64,000 nt of DNA from Pseudomonas fluorescens (GTDB taxonomy: Bacteria > Pseudomonadota > Gammaproteobacteria > Pseudomonadales > Pseudomonadaceae). Where the stretch lies: positions 124,001 to 188,000 of the forward strand of contig NZ_CABVII010000002.1 in NCBI RefSeq assembly GCF_902497995.1. Reading direction: 5' to 3'. Shown in pieces: positions 9,322 to 16,756 of this stretch. Numbering within the stretch: position 1 is the first letter of the stretch; each line of letters begins with the position of its first letter. Position numbers and translations under genes: made by a program. The notes beneath the pieces were generated by a model, which saw only the letters and a list, made by a program, of their open reading frames with translations, was not told where the DNA came from and made no database searches.

Positions 9322-10182
9322 TCAGGCTGTTGGCAGACCCATGCCCTGGCCCATCTGCACCGGCGAACCGGCCGCCAGTTCTTCAGCCCACTTCACCTGG
9401 TCCGGCCCGAATAGCACCACGGCGGTCGAGCCCAGTTTGAAGCGACCCAGTTCTGCACCTTTTTCCAGATGGATCGGCGCACGGGCCGCTTCGTCGTAGC
9501 GGAAGGTTTTCAGCTCGCGCTTGGGTGGCGTGACCAGCCCGGCCCAGACAGTTTCGATCGATGCCACAATCATGGCGCCCACCAGCACCACGGCCATCGG
9601 CCCGCGCTCAGTGTCGAAAATGCACGCCACACGTTCGTTGCGGGCAAACAGTTCCGGCACGTTTTCGGCGGTAGTCTGGTTGACGGAAAAAATCCGCCCC
9701 GGAATGTAGACCATCTCGCGCAGGGTGCCAGCCAATGGCATGTGCACGCGGTGATAATCCTTCGGCGACAGGTAAATGGTGGCGAAATCGCCGCCCATGA
9801 ATGGCGCGGCATTGGCAGCGTCACCGCCGAGCAACTCCAGCACGCTGAAGCTGTGACCCTTGGCCTGGAACACGCGGCCGTGTTCGATCGGGCCGAGTTG
9901 GCTGACGGCACCGTCGGCGGGGCTGAGGATGGCGCCCGGCGTCTGGTCCAGCGGACGGGCACCCTCTTTCAAGGCGCGCGTGAAGAACGCATTGAAGTGC
10001 TCGTAAGCGGTGAGGTCTTCGACCAGTGCCTGGGACATGTCCACCTGATAGCGCTTGGCGAACCACGCCGTAAAGGCATTCTTGAACCAGCGCACGCGGC
10101 ATTCGGCAATGCAGCCGGCCAGTCGCGACAGCACATGGTGGGGCAGCAGGTATTGGCTGAGGATAAACAAACGCTTATTCAT
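9322..10182 (-). CDS. psd: Phosphatidylserine decarboxylase proenzyme
   Basis: Makes phosphatidylethanolamine from phosphatidylserine at the inner membrane. The 286-residue proenzyme carries the self-cleavage motif LGST near the C-terminus, with Ser252 expected to become the pyruvoyl group after cleavage at Gly251-Ser252. The other conserved elements are present: FNAFFTRALK, SPADGAVS, and YLSPKDYHRVHMP with the catalytic His. Length is normal for the bacterial type-I enzyme. It lies 18 bases downstream of the rhodanese gene on the same strand, so the two are probably one operon. Confidence 0.96.
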   Translation of the reverse strand: MNKRLFILSQYLLPHHVLSRLAGCIAECRVRWFKNAFTAWFAKRYQVDMSQALVEDLTAYEHFNAFFTRALKEGARPLDQTPGAILSPADGAVSQLGPIEHGRVFQAKGHSFSVLELLGGDAANAAPFMGGDFATIYLSPKDYHRVHMPLAGTLREMVYIPGRIFSVNQTTAENVPELFARNERVACIFDTERGPMAVVLVGAMIVASIETVWAGLVTPPKRELKTFRYDEAARAPIHLEKGAELGRFKLGSTAVVLFGPDQVKWAEELAAGSPVQMGQGMGLPTA

Positions 10183-10200
10183 TGACGGTCCTTAAAAACC

Positions 10201-11016
10201 TTAATGCTCTACGGGAGTATCGGGATGGTTGCCCCATTCGCCCCATGAACCGGCGTAGCCTTTGACCCGCGGATAACCGAGGGATTTGGCCACCAGATAG
10301 GTGAAGCCAGAGCGATGGTGAGTCTGGCAGTGGGTAATCACTTCTTTGTCTTTGCTGATCCCGAGTTGCTCCAGGATCTGCGGCATGTCCGTGCGAATGC
10401 GCAGGTGACGTGCCGGATCCATGCCCGCGGTCCATTCGAAATTGACCGCGCCGGGGATATGCCCTGCCTTGGCCGCCAGGACCTTCTCGCCGGAGTACTC
10501 CAGCGGCCCGCGGGCGTCCCAGATCGCCAGGTCGGCCGCGCCGAGACGGCTTTGCAGGTACTCGCGGGTCGCGGTGGGTTCGTCGTGCAACGTCAGGGGG
10601 ACCGGGCCGCCGACCGCAGCCGGGATCTGGATCGACATGGGCAAACCTTCCGCCAGCCAGGCCTGCAGGCCGCCGTCGAGATAGTGGTAGTTGCCATGGC
10701 CGATGACATCCAGAAGCCAGATAAAGCGCCCGGCCCACCCGCCGCCTTCGTCGTCATAGACGACGTAGACCGCATTGGGGTTGTGTCCCAGTTCGCCGAA
10801 CAATGCTTCCAGCGCCGCGTGAGTCGGCAGCAGGCCTGGGGCAGGCGCGTGCCCAAGTTGCGTGCGCTTCGGATCGACAAAGCGTGCGCCGGGAATATGC
10901 CCTTCGGCATAGCGGGCACTGCTGGTCAGGTCCACCAGGATCAGTTCGCGGGACTCGAGACGGGCGAGCAGGTCGCTTGGCTCGATCACCAGGGTCAAGC
11001 CAGAGAAGTCAGACAT
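10201..11016 (-). CDS. rhdA: Thiosulfate sulfurtransferase (two-domain rhodanese)
   Basis: Transfers sulfane sulfur from thiosulfate to cyanide or thiophilic acceptors. The protein is 271 residues from the ATG at 11016 (MSDFSGLTLVIEP); an in-frame alternative six codons upstream lacks support. There are two rhodanese domains, the N-terminal inactive and the C-terminal carrying the active loop CQTHHRSG with Cys230, the loop described for Azotobacter vinelandii RhdA. Both the 271-residue length and the Cys230 numbering agree with that protein. It is upstream of and close to psd. Confidence 0.93.
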   Translation of the reverse strand: MSDFSGLTLVIEPSDLLARLESRELILVDLTSSARYAEGHIPGARFVDPKRTQLGHAPAPGLLPTHAALEALFGELGHNPNAVYVVYDDEGGGWAGRFIWLLDVIGHGNYHYLDGGLQAWLAEGLPMSIQIPAAVGGPVPLTLHDEPTATREYLQSRLGAADLAIWDARGPLEYSGEKVLAAKAGHIPGAVNFEWTAGMDPARHLRIRTDMPQILEQLGISKDKEVITHCQTHHRSGFTYLVAKSLGYPRVKGYAGSWGEWGNHPDTPVEH

Positions 11017-11166
11017 GTGAGGTCTCCAGAGCACAAAGGGATGGATTGTAGCGCAGCCTTGACCCAGCCTTCGAGTGTGCTCGGTTGCGGCGTTGGAGCG
11101 TTTGTTTCGTTAGCCATGCCTGGGCGCGATCATCGTCTGCATTACCTATGCCCGGAGCGGGCCAAA

Positions 11167-11194
11167 TTGGCTTTTAACCTGAACGGGCTATAGT
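11167..11194 (+). promoter_or_regulatory. Possible sigma-70-type promoter for motAB
   Basis: TTGGCT, a 16-base spacer and TATAGT lie about 90 bases before motA in the divergent gap with the rhodanese gene. The -10 element is good and the -35 element is weaker. No flagellar sigma-28 element was recognised with certainty. Confidence 0.45.
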
Positions 11195-11283
11195 CTGGCG
11201 CAGTTTTGCCGATAAGGAGAAGAAGAGATTTTTCAACCCCCGAATATGACCTTGAACCCGACTCAGTAAGTGCTCCCCACCCT

Positions 11284-12135
11284 ATGGCTAAAATAATCGG
11301 CATCATCGTCGTATTCGCGAGCGTGCTTGGCGGATATGTGCTCTCCCACGGCAAAATTGCCGCCCTGATTCAGCCCTTCGAGGTGCTGATTATCGGCGGC
11401 GCGGCCCTGGGCGCATTCCTGCAGGCCAACCCCGGTCACATGACGAAGCGCGTGTTCAAGAAGTCCTTGGGCATGTTCAGCTCGCGCTTCACCCACACCT
11501 TCTACCTCGAGGTGCTGGGGCTGATCTACGAGATCCTCAACAAGAGCCGCCGCGAAGGCATGATGGCCATCGAAGGCGACATCGAAGATGCCGCCGCGAG
11601 CCCGATCTTCGCCAAGTACCCGGCGGTCCTGAAAGATGAACGCATGACGGCGTACATCTGTGATTACCTGCGCATCATGTCGTCCGGCAACATGGCTCCC
11701 CATGAGCTGGAAGGCTTGTTCGACATGGAGCTGTACAGTCTCAAGGAAGACCTGGACCACCCCTCCCATGCCGTGAACGGCATTGCCGACGCCATGCCCG
11801 GCTTCGGTATCGTCGCGGCGGTATTGGGTATTGTGGTGACCATGGCTTCCCTGGGTGATGGCGATCAGCAAGCCATCGGCGTGCACGTCGGTGCGGCGCT
11901 GGTGGGTACCTTCTTCGGTATTCTGGCAGCCTATGGTTTCTTCGGCCCGCTGGCCCACTCCCTGGCCCACGATGCCAAGGAAGAATTGAACGTCTACGAA
12001 GCCATCAAGGCCTCGCTGGTCGCTTCCGCTTCCGGCATGCCACCATCGCTGGCGGTGGAGTTCGGCCGCAAGGTGCTGTACCCGGCGCACCGTCCCAGCT
12101 TCGCTGAGCTGGAACAAGCGGTTCGCGGTCGCTGA
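11284..12135 (+). CDS. motA: Flagellar motor stator protein MotA
   Basis: Inner-membrane stator subunit that with MotB conducts protons and drives flagellar rotation. The 283-residue protein starts MAKIIGIIVVFASVLGGYVLSHG, the usual family start; an upstream in-frame ATG at 11206 adds an unrelated stretch. Four membrane segments are visible, two near the N-terminus and two near residues 165-225 (PGFGIVAAVLGIVVTMASLG and GAALVGTFFGILAAYGFFGP), with the charged cytoplasmic loop between them. It is followed by motB after 3 bases. Confidence 0.95.
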   Translation: MAKIIGIIVVFASVLGGYVLSHGKIAALIQPFEVLIIGGAALGAFLQANPGHMTKRVFKKSLGMFSSRFTHTFYLEVLGLIYEILNKSRREGMMAIEGDIEDAAASPIFAKYPAVLKDERMTAYICDYLRIMSSGNMAPHELEGLFDMELYSLKEDLDHPSHAVNGIADAMPGFGIVAAVLGIVVTMASLGDGDQQAIGVHVGAALVGTFFGILAAYGFFGPLAHSLAHDAKEELNVYEAIKASLVASASGMPPSLAVEFGRKVLYPAHRPSFAELEQAVRGR

Positions 12136-12138
12136 GTC

Positions 12139-13167
12139 ATGGAAAATAACCAGCCGATCATCATCAAGCGCGTCAAGCGCTACGCCGGCGGGCATCATGG
12201 GGGCGCCTGGAAAATCGCCTTCGCCGACTTCGCGACGGCGATGATGGCGTTCTTCCTGGTGCTGTGGCTGCTGTCCAACGCAACGCCTGAGCAGAAGATC
12301 GCCATCGCCGGTTACTTCAAGGACCCGATCGGCTTTACCGAAAGCGGCACGCCCTACATCATCGACTTGGGTGGTTCGCCGACCCTGGCACCGGAAACCA
12401 CGCTCAATCCCGAGGTCAAATCCCAACCTCAGCCGGACAAGGTGACCATCGAGACCGAACAGGCCGATGGCATGGCCGAGCAGGTCGAGAAGGAGCGCCT
12501 GGAACTGCTGCTGCAAGAGTTGCAGAGCAAGGTTGATGAAAATCCTCAGATGCACAAATTCAAGGACCAGATCCAGTTCGAGATCATTGCCAATGGTTTG
12601 CGCATCCAGATCATGGACGCGGAAAACCGGCCGATGTTCGACTCGGGCAGCGCTCGTTTGAAACCCTATTTCGAAGACATTTTGCTGGCCATGGCCGACA
12701 CCATCAAAGCGGTGCCGAACAAGATCACCATTAGCGGCCACACCGATGCCCAACCCTATGCGGGTACCGGCGATTTCGGTAACTGGGAACTGTCGGCCAA
12801 CCGTGCCAACGCTGCCCGCCGTGCGCTGATAGCCGGCAGCTACCCGGAATCGCAAGTGGCGCGAGTGGTCGGCTATGCCTCCTCGGCACTGTTTGATCGG
12901 GACAACCCGTTCAACCCGGTCAATCGCCGTATCGACATCGTGGTGCTGACCAAAAAAGCCCAGCGTGCCATAGAAGGCGCGCAAGGTGCGGAGCCTGCGC
13001 CGGAACCGACGCCAGGGCAGGGCGCCCCGGGTGAAGTGCCGGCCACACCCGTCGACCCGAATGCGTTGCCTGCAGATAAAGAGCCGTTACCGGCGCATGA
13101 GCTTCGCGAGCGTTTGAATCTGTTCGATGACCCGGCGCCGAAACCGGGTGAGCCGCCCAAGCCGTGA
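12139..13167 (+). CDS. motB: Flagellar motor stator protein MotB
   Basis: A 342-residue partner of MotA. A short basic N-terminus is followed by one membrane helix (FADFATAMMAFFLVLWLLS) with the proton-carrying Asp30, then a plug region and a C-terminal OmpA-like peptidoglycan-binding domain (ITISGHTDAQPY ... NWELSANRANAARRAL ... NPVNRRIDIVV) at about residues 160-280. The last 60 residues are a Pro/Ala-rich tail that is not part of the fold. The gene starts 3 bases after the motA stop, indicating an operon. Confidence 0.96.
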   Translation: MENNQPIIIKRVKRYAGGHHGGAWKIAFADFATAMMAFFLVLWLLSNATPEQKIAIAGYFKDPIGFTESGTPYIIDLGGSPTLAPETTLNPEVKSQPQPDKVTIETEQADGMAEQVEKERLELLLQELQSKVDENPQMHKFKDQIQFEIIANGLRIQIMDAENRPMFDSGSARLKPYFEDILLAMADTIKAVPNKITISGHTDAQPYAGTGDFGNWELSANRANAARRALIAGSYPESQVARVVGYASSALFDRDNPFNPVNRRIDIVVLTKKAQRAIEGAQGAEPAPEPTPGQGAPGEVPATPVDPNALPADKEPLPAHELRERLNLFDDPAPKPGEPPKP

Positions 13168-13172
13168 CCCGC

Positions 13173-13201
13173 AAAAAAGCCGCGATGATCGCGGCTTTTT
13201 T
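13173..13201. terminator. Bidirectional terminator after motB
   Basis: A perfect 14-base palindrome pair around one base, AAAAAAGCCGCGAT / ATCGCGGCTTTTTT, starts 6 bases after the motB stop. A and T tracts on both sides let it end motB and the converging desaturase gene. Confidence 0.92.
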
Positions 13202-13220
13202 GTGGGATTTGAACGCAAAA

Positions 13221-14390
13221 CTACTTTTCCAACGCACCTGGCTCAGTTGTCGGCTCGGGTTTCAAGCAGGGTCTCCTAAAAGGGTACAAGTGCTGGCGCA
13301 GGATGCCCGATGGAAGTGCTTTGCCGAATATGCCGTAGTGTGTTGGCCATTCCTTGGGAGGCAATTTGAACGTGCCAAATAGCATGTCTACTATCGGCAG
13401 GTGGATGGCGTAATTTTTATAAATGTAATCCTTGTGTCGAGCGTGATGCCAGTGGTGATAACGAGGCAGAACGACGAGGTAATTCAACCAGCCGCCGTCG
13501 ATACGTATATTCGCGTGGGCCAGCACGGCTTGGACACCTACCAGGATTACGTAAGCGTTCAGTGCATGGGGCGAAAAGCCCAGCAATATCAGGGGCATCA
13601 ACACAGTTGTTCGGGTGAGCAGGATCTCGACAAAGTGAATCCGCGAACCGGCGAGCCAGTCCATGTGGGTGCTTGAATGGTGCACGGCATGGAAACGCCA
13701 AAGCCAAGGCACCACATGGTACAGGCGATGCAGCCAATACTGGCCGAGATCGGCTACGAGTACTGCCAATAGGAACTGCACAAAAAGCGGTAGCGTTTGT
13801 ACGTTAGTTTGCAGGTTGGTCGATGCTGCCCAGCCGACCAAAAAACTTGAAGAAGCAGTGATGAAAATCAGGATGAATTGCACCAGCATGTGGCTGACGA
13901 AAAAATAGGTCAGATCCGTCCGCCAGTGAGGGCGAAGGATGTTCTGGTTCGGATCTTTTGAGTACAGTTTCTCCAGTGGGATAAAAACCAGGGCGGAAAT
14001 AAGCAAAGCCAGAATGAACCAGTCCAAACCCAACGAGTAAGGCGTTTCACCAATCGGATTGATCTGTACGTTGGTGCCGCCTAGGAACACGGCGAGGCCT
14101 GAAGCTAGCACTCCGGTGATCCCCAGTCGCTTGCGCTTGTTTAGCAAGATGTTCAGGGTGCCGAGGCTGAATGATAGCGCCAGGCCTAATAGCAATGTTG
14201 TGCGTGCAAACTGCTCATCGTAGACGTTTCGCAGATGGGCGGTGGTCAACCATTCGGGAAACAGGAAGCAAAGTACCGCCAATAGACATAAAAGTCCGAG
14301 CGTCGCAGATATATAACCACTGACCCGTCCTTCTCCCAGTTTGAAGGGCGCGTTTCCATGCCTCTGGAAGTAAGCTTTAATTTTTTCCAT
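13221..14390 (-). CDS. Sterol desaturase / fatty acid hydroxylase family membrane protein
   Basis: A 389-residue integral membrane protein starting MEKIKAYFQRHG, with an AAAGG ribosome-binding site. About six hydrophobic segments surround the three histidine clusters of the family: HRLYH (221-225), HAVHH (234-238) and HHWHH (312-316), which should bind a di-iron centre. The family oxidises C-H bonds in sterols, fatty acids or carotenoids; the substrate here cannot be read from the sequence. The gene is absent from the motB-rsgA junction in P. aeruginosa as I recall it, and its codon use is less GC-biased than its neighbours, so it is probably an accessory gene. Confidence 0.85.
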   Translation of the reverse strand: MEKIKAYFQRHGNAPFKLGEGRVSGYISATLGLLCLLAVLCFLFPEWLTTAHLRNVYDEQFARTTLLLGLALSFSLGTLNILLNKRKRLGITGVLASGLAVFLGGTNVQINPIGETPYSLGLDWFILALLISALVFIPLEKLYSKDPNQNILRPHWRTDLTYFFVSHMLVQFILIFITASSSFLVGWAASTNLQTNVQTLPLFVQFLLAVLVADLGQYWLHRLYHVVPWLWRFHAVHHSSTHMDWLAGSRIHFVEILLTRTTVLMPLILLGFSPHALNAYVILVGVQAVLAHANIRIDGGWLNYLVVLPRYHHWHHARHKDYIYKNYAIHLPIVDMLFGTFKLPPKEWPTHYGIFGKALPSGILRQHLYPFRRPCLKPEPTTEPGALEK

Positions 14391-14747
14391 TGTGTACCTT
14401 TCCGGACTTATGAAACTGGTCGGTGAGTGGCGGTATGCGAAAGGTTGGAGGAGGGCAGGACCACGCGACCAGTTGAGTCCCTCGTCGAAATGTCGATGAA
14501 CAAATGTCAGGTACGCAAAAATGTCCTGCGCTATCGCCAGTGTGCGAAGAGGGCTCAACTGTATGCATTTCGTTGTCAGTAACAAGACCTGCGTTGTTAA
14601 AGAGACATGTCCTTCAAGAAGAGGAAATGTTTCCTACATGGCGATCTATGCGACGCGCGGAGATATGACTTTGGCTGGAGGGGGAATCAATTTATTAGGA
14701 TTTTTCGGAGAATGGTGTAGGGCTCCTCCTATACGTATGAACCGGGT
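14391..14747. other. Gap without convincing gene
   Basis: Upstream of the desaturase gene and before the antisense RNA promoter I see no supported coding region. It is comparatively AT-rich. A short open frame at 14521-14775 has no ribosome-binding site and no recognisable product. Confidence 0.5.
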
Positions 14748-14776
14748 TTTACTTCGCTTGGAACCTCGCCTATAGT
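14748..14776 (+). promoter_or_regulatory. Promoter of the antisense RNA candidate
   Basis: TTTACT, exactly 17 bases, then TATAGT. The expected start is near 14783, just before a stable hairpin, and transcription would meet a terminator about 79 bases later. Confidence 0.65.
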
Positions 14777-14782
14777 TCGCCC

Positions 14783-14861
14783 GTCGCCGACGAATCGGCG
14801 ATCGACTTTAGCCGGTCGTTACAGATGATGCACAAGCGCCCGTTTAGACGCGGCGCTTTTT
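14783..14861 (+). ncRNA. Small antisense RNA candidate (P4 CI / P1 C4-like)
   Basis: About 79 nt between a sigma-70-like promoter and a terminator. A 5' hairpin (GTCGCCGA, CGAA loop, TCGGCGA) is followed by a single-stranded linker containing TTAGCCG (14808-14814) and ACAGATG (14821-14827), then a terminator hairpin (AAGCGCC-CGT / ACG-c-GGCGCTT plus T run, 14834-14861). Both linker segments are complementary to the leader downstream: CGGCTAA (14936-14942) and CATCTGT (14924-14930). Short size, own promoter and terminator, and two separated complementary blocks upstream of a leader ORF are the layout of phage P4 CI and P1 C4 immunity RNAs. Expression and function are inferred. Confidence 0.6.
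14834..14861 (+). terminator. Terminator of the antisense RNA / attenuator of leader
   Basis: A 10-pair stem with one bulged C and a TTAG loop, followed by five T. It lies between the RNA promoter and the structured leader, so it would also act as an attenuation point for transcription into the downstream gene. Confidence 0.75.
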
Positions 14862-14877
14862 GCTGCCTGGCATTTTC

Positions 14878-14973
14878 ATGTCTATGGTGGCTGTGCGTGG
14901 GACACCTTCGGGTGTGCCGGGTGCATCTGTCCGGTCGGCTAACCCGCGCACAGCTACCACCCAATTCGTTTAG
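14878..14973 (+). CDS. Possible 31-residue leader peptide
   Basis: ATG at 14878 (or 14884) opens a frame MSMVAVRGTPSGVPGASVRS... ending at TAG 14971-14973. It spans the whole structured leader. The start of the peptide is reminiscent of Ash/epsilon-type leader peptides of enterobacterial phages and satellites (MVAxxGxPxGxPG), a comparison made from memory. There is no strong ribosome-binding site, so it may instead be only an RNA structure. Confidence 0.35.
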   Translation: MSMVAVRGTPSGVPGASVRSANPRTATTQFV

Positions 14974-14988
14974 CCGCGAAATGGGTGG
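14885..14988 (+). promoter_or_regulatory. Structured RNA leader (three-way junction plus loop-display hairpin)
   Basis: A 16-pair closing stem (14886-14901 with 14943-14958, two G-U pairs) encloses a UUCG tetraloop hairpin (ACACC/GGUGU, 14902-14915) and a second hairpin (GCCGG/CCGGT, 14916-14935) whose loop carries GTGCATCTGT. An alternative hairpin, CCACCCA-a-TTCG / CGAA-a-TGGGTGG (14957-14988), presents TTTAGCCG as an 8-base loop. The gene start region holds ACAGATG (15001-15007). These are the same words as in the upstream small RNA, so the leader's CATCTGT...CGGCTAA can pair either with that RNA or with the downstream gene's own 5' region. The leader therefore looks like a regulated switch. 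Confidence 0.6.
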
Positions 14989-15018
14989 GAGATTTACCTA
15001 ACAGATGAAATTCAAGCC

Positions 15019-15288
15019 ATGTCCAAATACCATCCGCTCCAAGGCAACTTCAGCGTTCGCCCCACGCTTTACATTGATACCGAAGCCCGTACTTCCGATC
15101 TTCTTGAAACTGCCACCCACCGAATCAAAGCCGCCCGCAATCTACTCAACAGCGTCACGTGTTTGTGCGTGAAGGATGCCGAAGGTCACGACCTGGAGCA
15201 TTTCGCCAACGCTGCACACATGTTGATTCAGGATGGCTGCGACGCCTTGGATGCGCTGGGTTGGAAGCTGGAAAAAGCCGTACGCTGA
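15019..15288 (+). CDS. DUF3077/DUF6124-like small protein
   Basis: An 89-residue protein (MSKYHPLQGNFSVRP...) of the small Pseudomonas family with a helical pattern: LLETATHRIKAARNLLNSV, then a short variable loop and HFANAAHMLIQDGCDALDALGWKLE. I recognise the family as a domain of unknown function frequent in fluorescent Pseudomonas, often in multiple copies. It is the first gene after the antisense RNA and structured leader, so it is probably what they control. A frameshifted partial copy lies at 17622-17766. No catalytic motif is visible. Confidence 0.75.
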   Translation: MSKYHPLQGNFSVRPTLYIDTEARTSDLLETATHRIKAARNLLNSVTCLCVKDAEGHDLEHFANAAHMLIQDGCDALDALGWKLEKAVR

Positions 15289-15544
15289 AAATCAGAAAGA
15301 CGCGATCGTCGCGTCATGCAGTTCATTTAAGCGCACTCTTTGTTTATGCCTTTTGTGGTGAGCGAGTTTGCTGCGGGCGGCCTTCCGACTCTGAGCGATG
15401 TAGTGGGCCCAAAAATCTGGTCGCGGTAGGGGGGCTGTTAACTGCCCCCCCCTATCGTGAGTGTCACTCGCGCCTCGGCCATTATTTTTTTCCCGCTTCA
15501 CAAGGATTTGTATCAAAATTCACGGGAGAATATCAGGAATTTTG
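15289..15544. other. Gap with a G/C-run hairpin
   Basis: Downstream of the DUF gene no coding region is supported. A short palindrome (GACGCGA/TCGCGTC, near 15299) replaces the terminator seen at the partial copy, and a G6/C8 hairpin lies at 15429-15452 around GTTAAC. The latter could be a transcription stop. Confidence 0.45.
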
Positions 15545-15571
15545 CACGCTATCAGAGCCTCTGATATCGTG
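15545..15571. promoter_or_regulatory. Operator-like palindrome before the regulator/nucleotidyltransferase operon
   Basis: Twelve of 13 arm positions match: CACG-c-TATCAGA, spacer GCC, TCTGATA-t-CGTG. It lies 27 bases upstream of the first start codon, where an autoregulating winged-helix protein would bind. A related palindrome lies after the operon at 17520-17550. Confidence 0.6.
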
Positions 15572-15598
15572 ATGAAATCGTGATGCGGAAGAACGACC

Positions 15599-16756
15599 AT
15601 GGTTAATTTCACCAGCTACGACCATGACCTCCATGAGCGGCGTGACCTGATCGAGCTCAAGGTCTATGTAGAGAGAGTGCTTGGCCTGAAGCTGCGCTTA
15701 ATACCGTGGGAGCAGGTCGAAATTCTTCCGTATGCGCTGCGTGACCGATACGAGTTTTTCGTCACGGAAATCTTAGGGACCAACTGTCTCATCCTCAAGG
15801 AGCGTCCACGGCGGGAAGCTAGCCTTGCGGATGTCGCCAAGCATATGCAGGTAATCAAGAACCTGCTGGCGAAGAAGTCGCCCGAAACCAGCGACCTCAT
15901 GGTCTTCGTCACAGACACGCTGCCGAGCTATGACAGAAAACGACTGGTCGAAAAAGGCGTGCAATTCATCGTGCCAGGAAACCAGCTTTATCTTCCTGCG
16001 TTTGGAATGGATTTGCGTGAGCACTACAGGCGGCGTTTGGAAAAACCTCAGGTTCTGAGCCCCGCCACTCAATCCATGCTTATTCAGTTCTTGATTAACG
16101 GGTGGCAGCGCCGGCTACGGACCACGCGCTCTACTTTCGAGAAATCCTTTACCTACTCGAAAATGACCGTCACTCGAGCCATTAAAGAGCTGATCGACTT
16201 GGACATTGTTCAGCCTTCAAAGGAAATGGACGAAGTCGCGATTTTTTTTCATTTGTCGCCCAAGGAAACTTGGGAAATGGCGAAAGAGTTCATGCGCACG
16301 CCGGTGAAAAAAACGCTTTGGCTAAATTCAATTCCTGAGGCATTTGACACCCCATTGTTGTTGGCGGGGGAGGCGGCCTTGGCAGAGATGAGCCTACTCG
16401 CCAGTCCAAAAGTACCTAGCTTCGCATTGACGACTGCGCAGTTCGATCACATTCGAGAGCTCGCTCAGTCCGATCACCGCTCGAAGATGAATATTGTCTA
16501 TGGGGAAGAGTTCGGTTTATGGGGCTCAAAATCAAAGACGGCCAAATTGAAGTTTGAGACCACATGTCCCTATTATGAGGTGCCGCAAAACCATGCAGCG
16601 TGCTGCATCCAGTTTTGGAGCTATGACCCTCTGCATAGCAATATAGCCACTGGGACTGTAGATCCATTTTCTCTCTACCTGAGTCTCAAAGATGAGCATG
16701 ATGACCGGGTGCAAATGTGTTTGGATGAAATGATGGAGGGCGTGAAATGGTGGTAG
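15599..16756 (+). CDS. Winged-helix regulator, antitoxin-like partner of nucleotidyltransferase
   Basis: A 385-residue protein I do not recognise as a named family. Residues 1 to about 150 are charged and unassigned (VTDTLPSYDRKRLVEKGVQF in the middle). Residues about 153-220 form a MarR-like winged helix (TRSTFEKSFTYSKMTVTRAIKELIDLDIVQ). The C-terminal 150 residues (LLAGEAALAEMSLLASP ... YEVPQNHAACCIQFWSYDP) resemble the C-terminal half of AbiEi-type antitoxins. The stop overlaps the start of the nucleotidyltransferase gene by 10 bases, so the two are translationally coupled. The wing domain is central rather than N-terminal as in classic AbiEi, so this is at best a variant. Moderate GC and isolation within an accessory block suggest acquisition. 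Confidence 0.6.
   Translation: MVNFTSYDHDLHERRDLIELKVYVERVLGLKLRLIPWEQVEILPYALRDRYEFFVTEILGTNCLILKERPRREASLADVAKHMQVIKNLLAKKSPETSDLMVFVTDTLPSYDRKRLVEKGVQFIVPGNQLYLPAFGMDLREHYRRRLEKPQVLSPATQSMLIQFLINGWQRRLRTTRSTFEKSFTYSKMTVTRAIKELIDLDIVQPSKEMDEVAIFFHLSPKETWEMAKEFMRTPVKKTLWLNSIPEAFDTPLLLAGEAALAEMSLLASPKVPSFALTTAQFDHIRELAQSDHRSKMNIVYGEEFGLWGSKSKTAKLKFETTCPYYEVPQNHAACCIQFWSYDPLHSNIATGTVDPFSLYLSLKDEHDDRVQMCLDEMMEGVKWW

Noticed and set aside
14521..14775. 84-residue frame upstream of the antisense RNA
   Set aside because: No ribosome-binding site, no family resemblance, and it runs through the RNA promoter.
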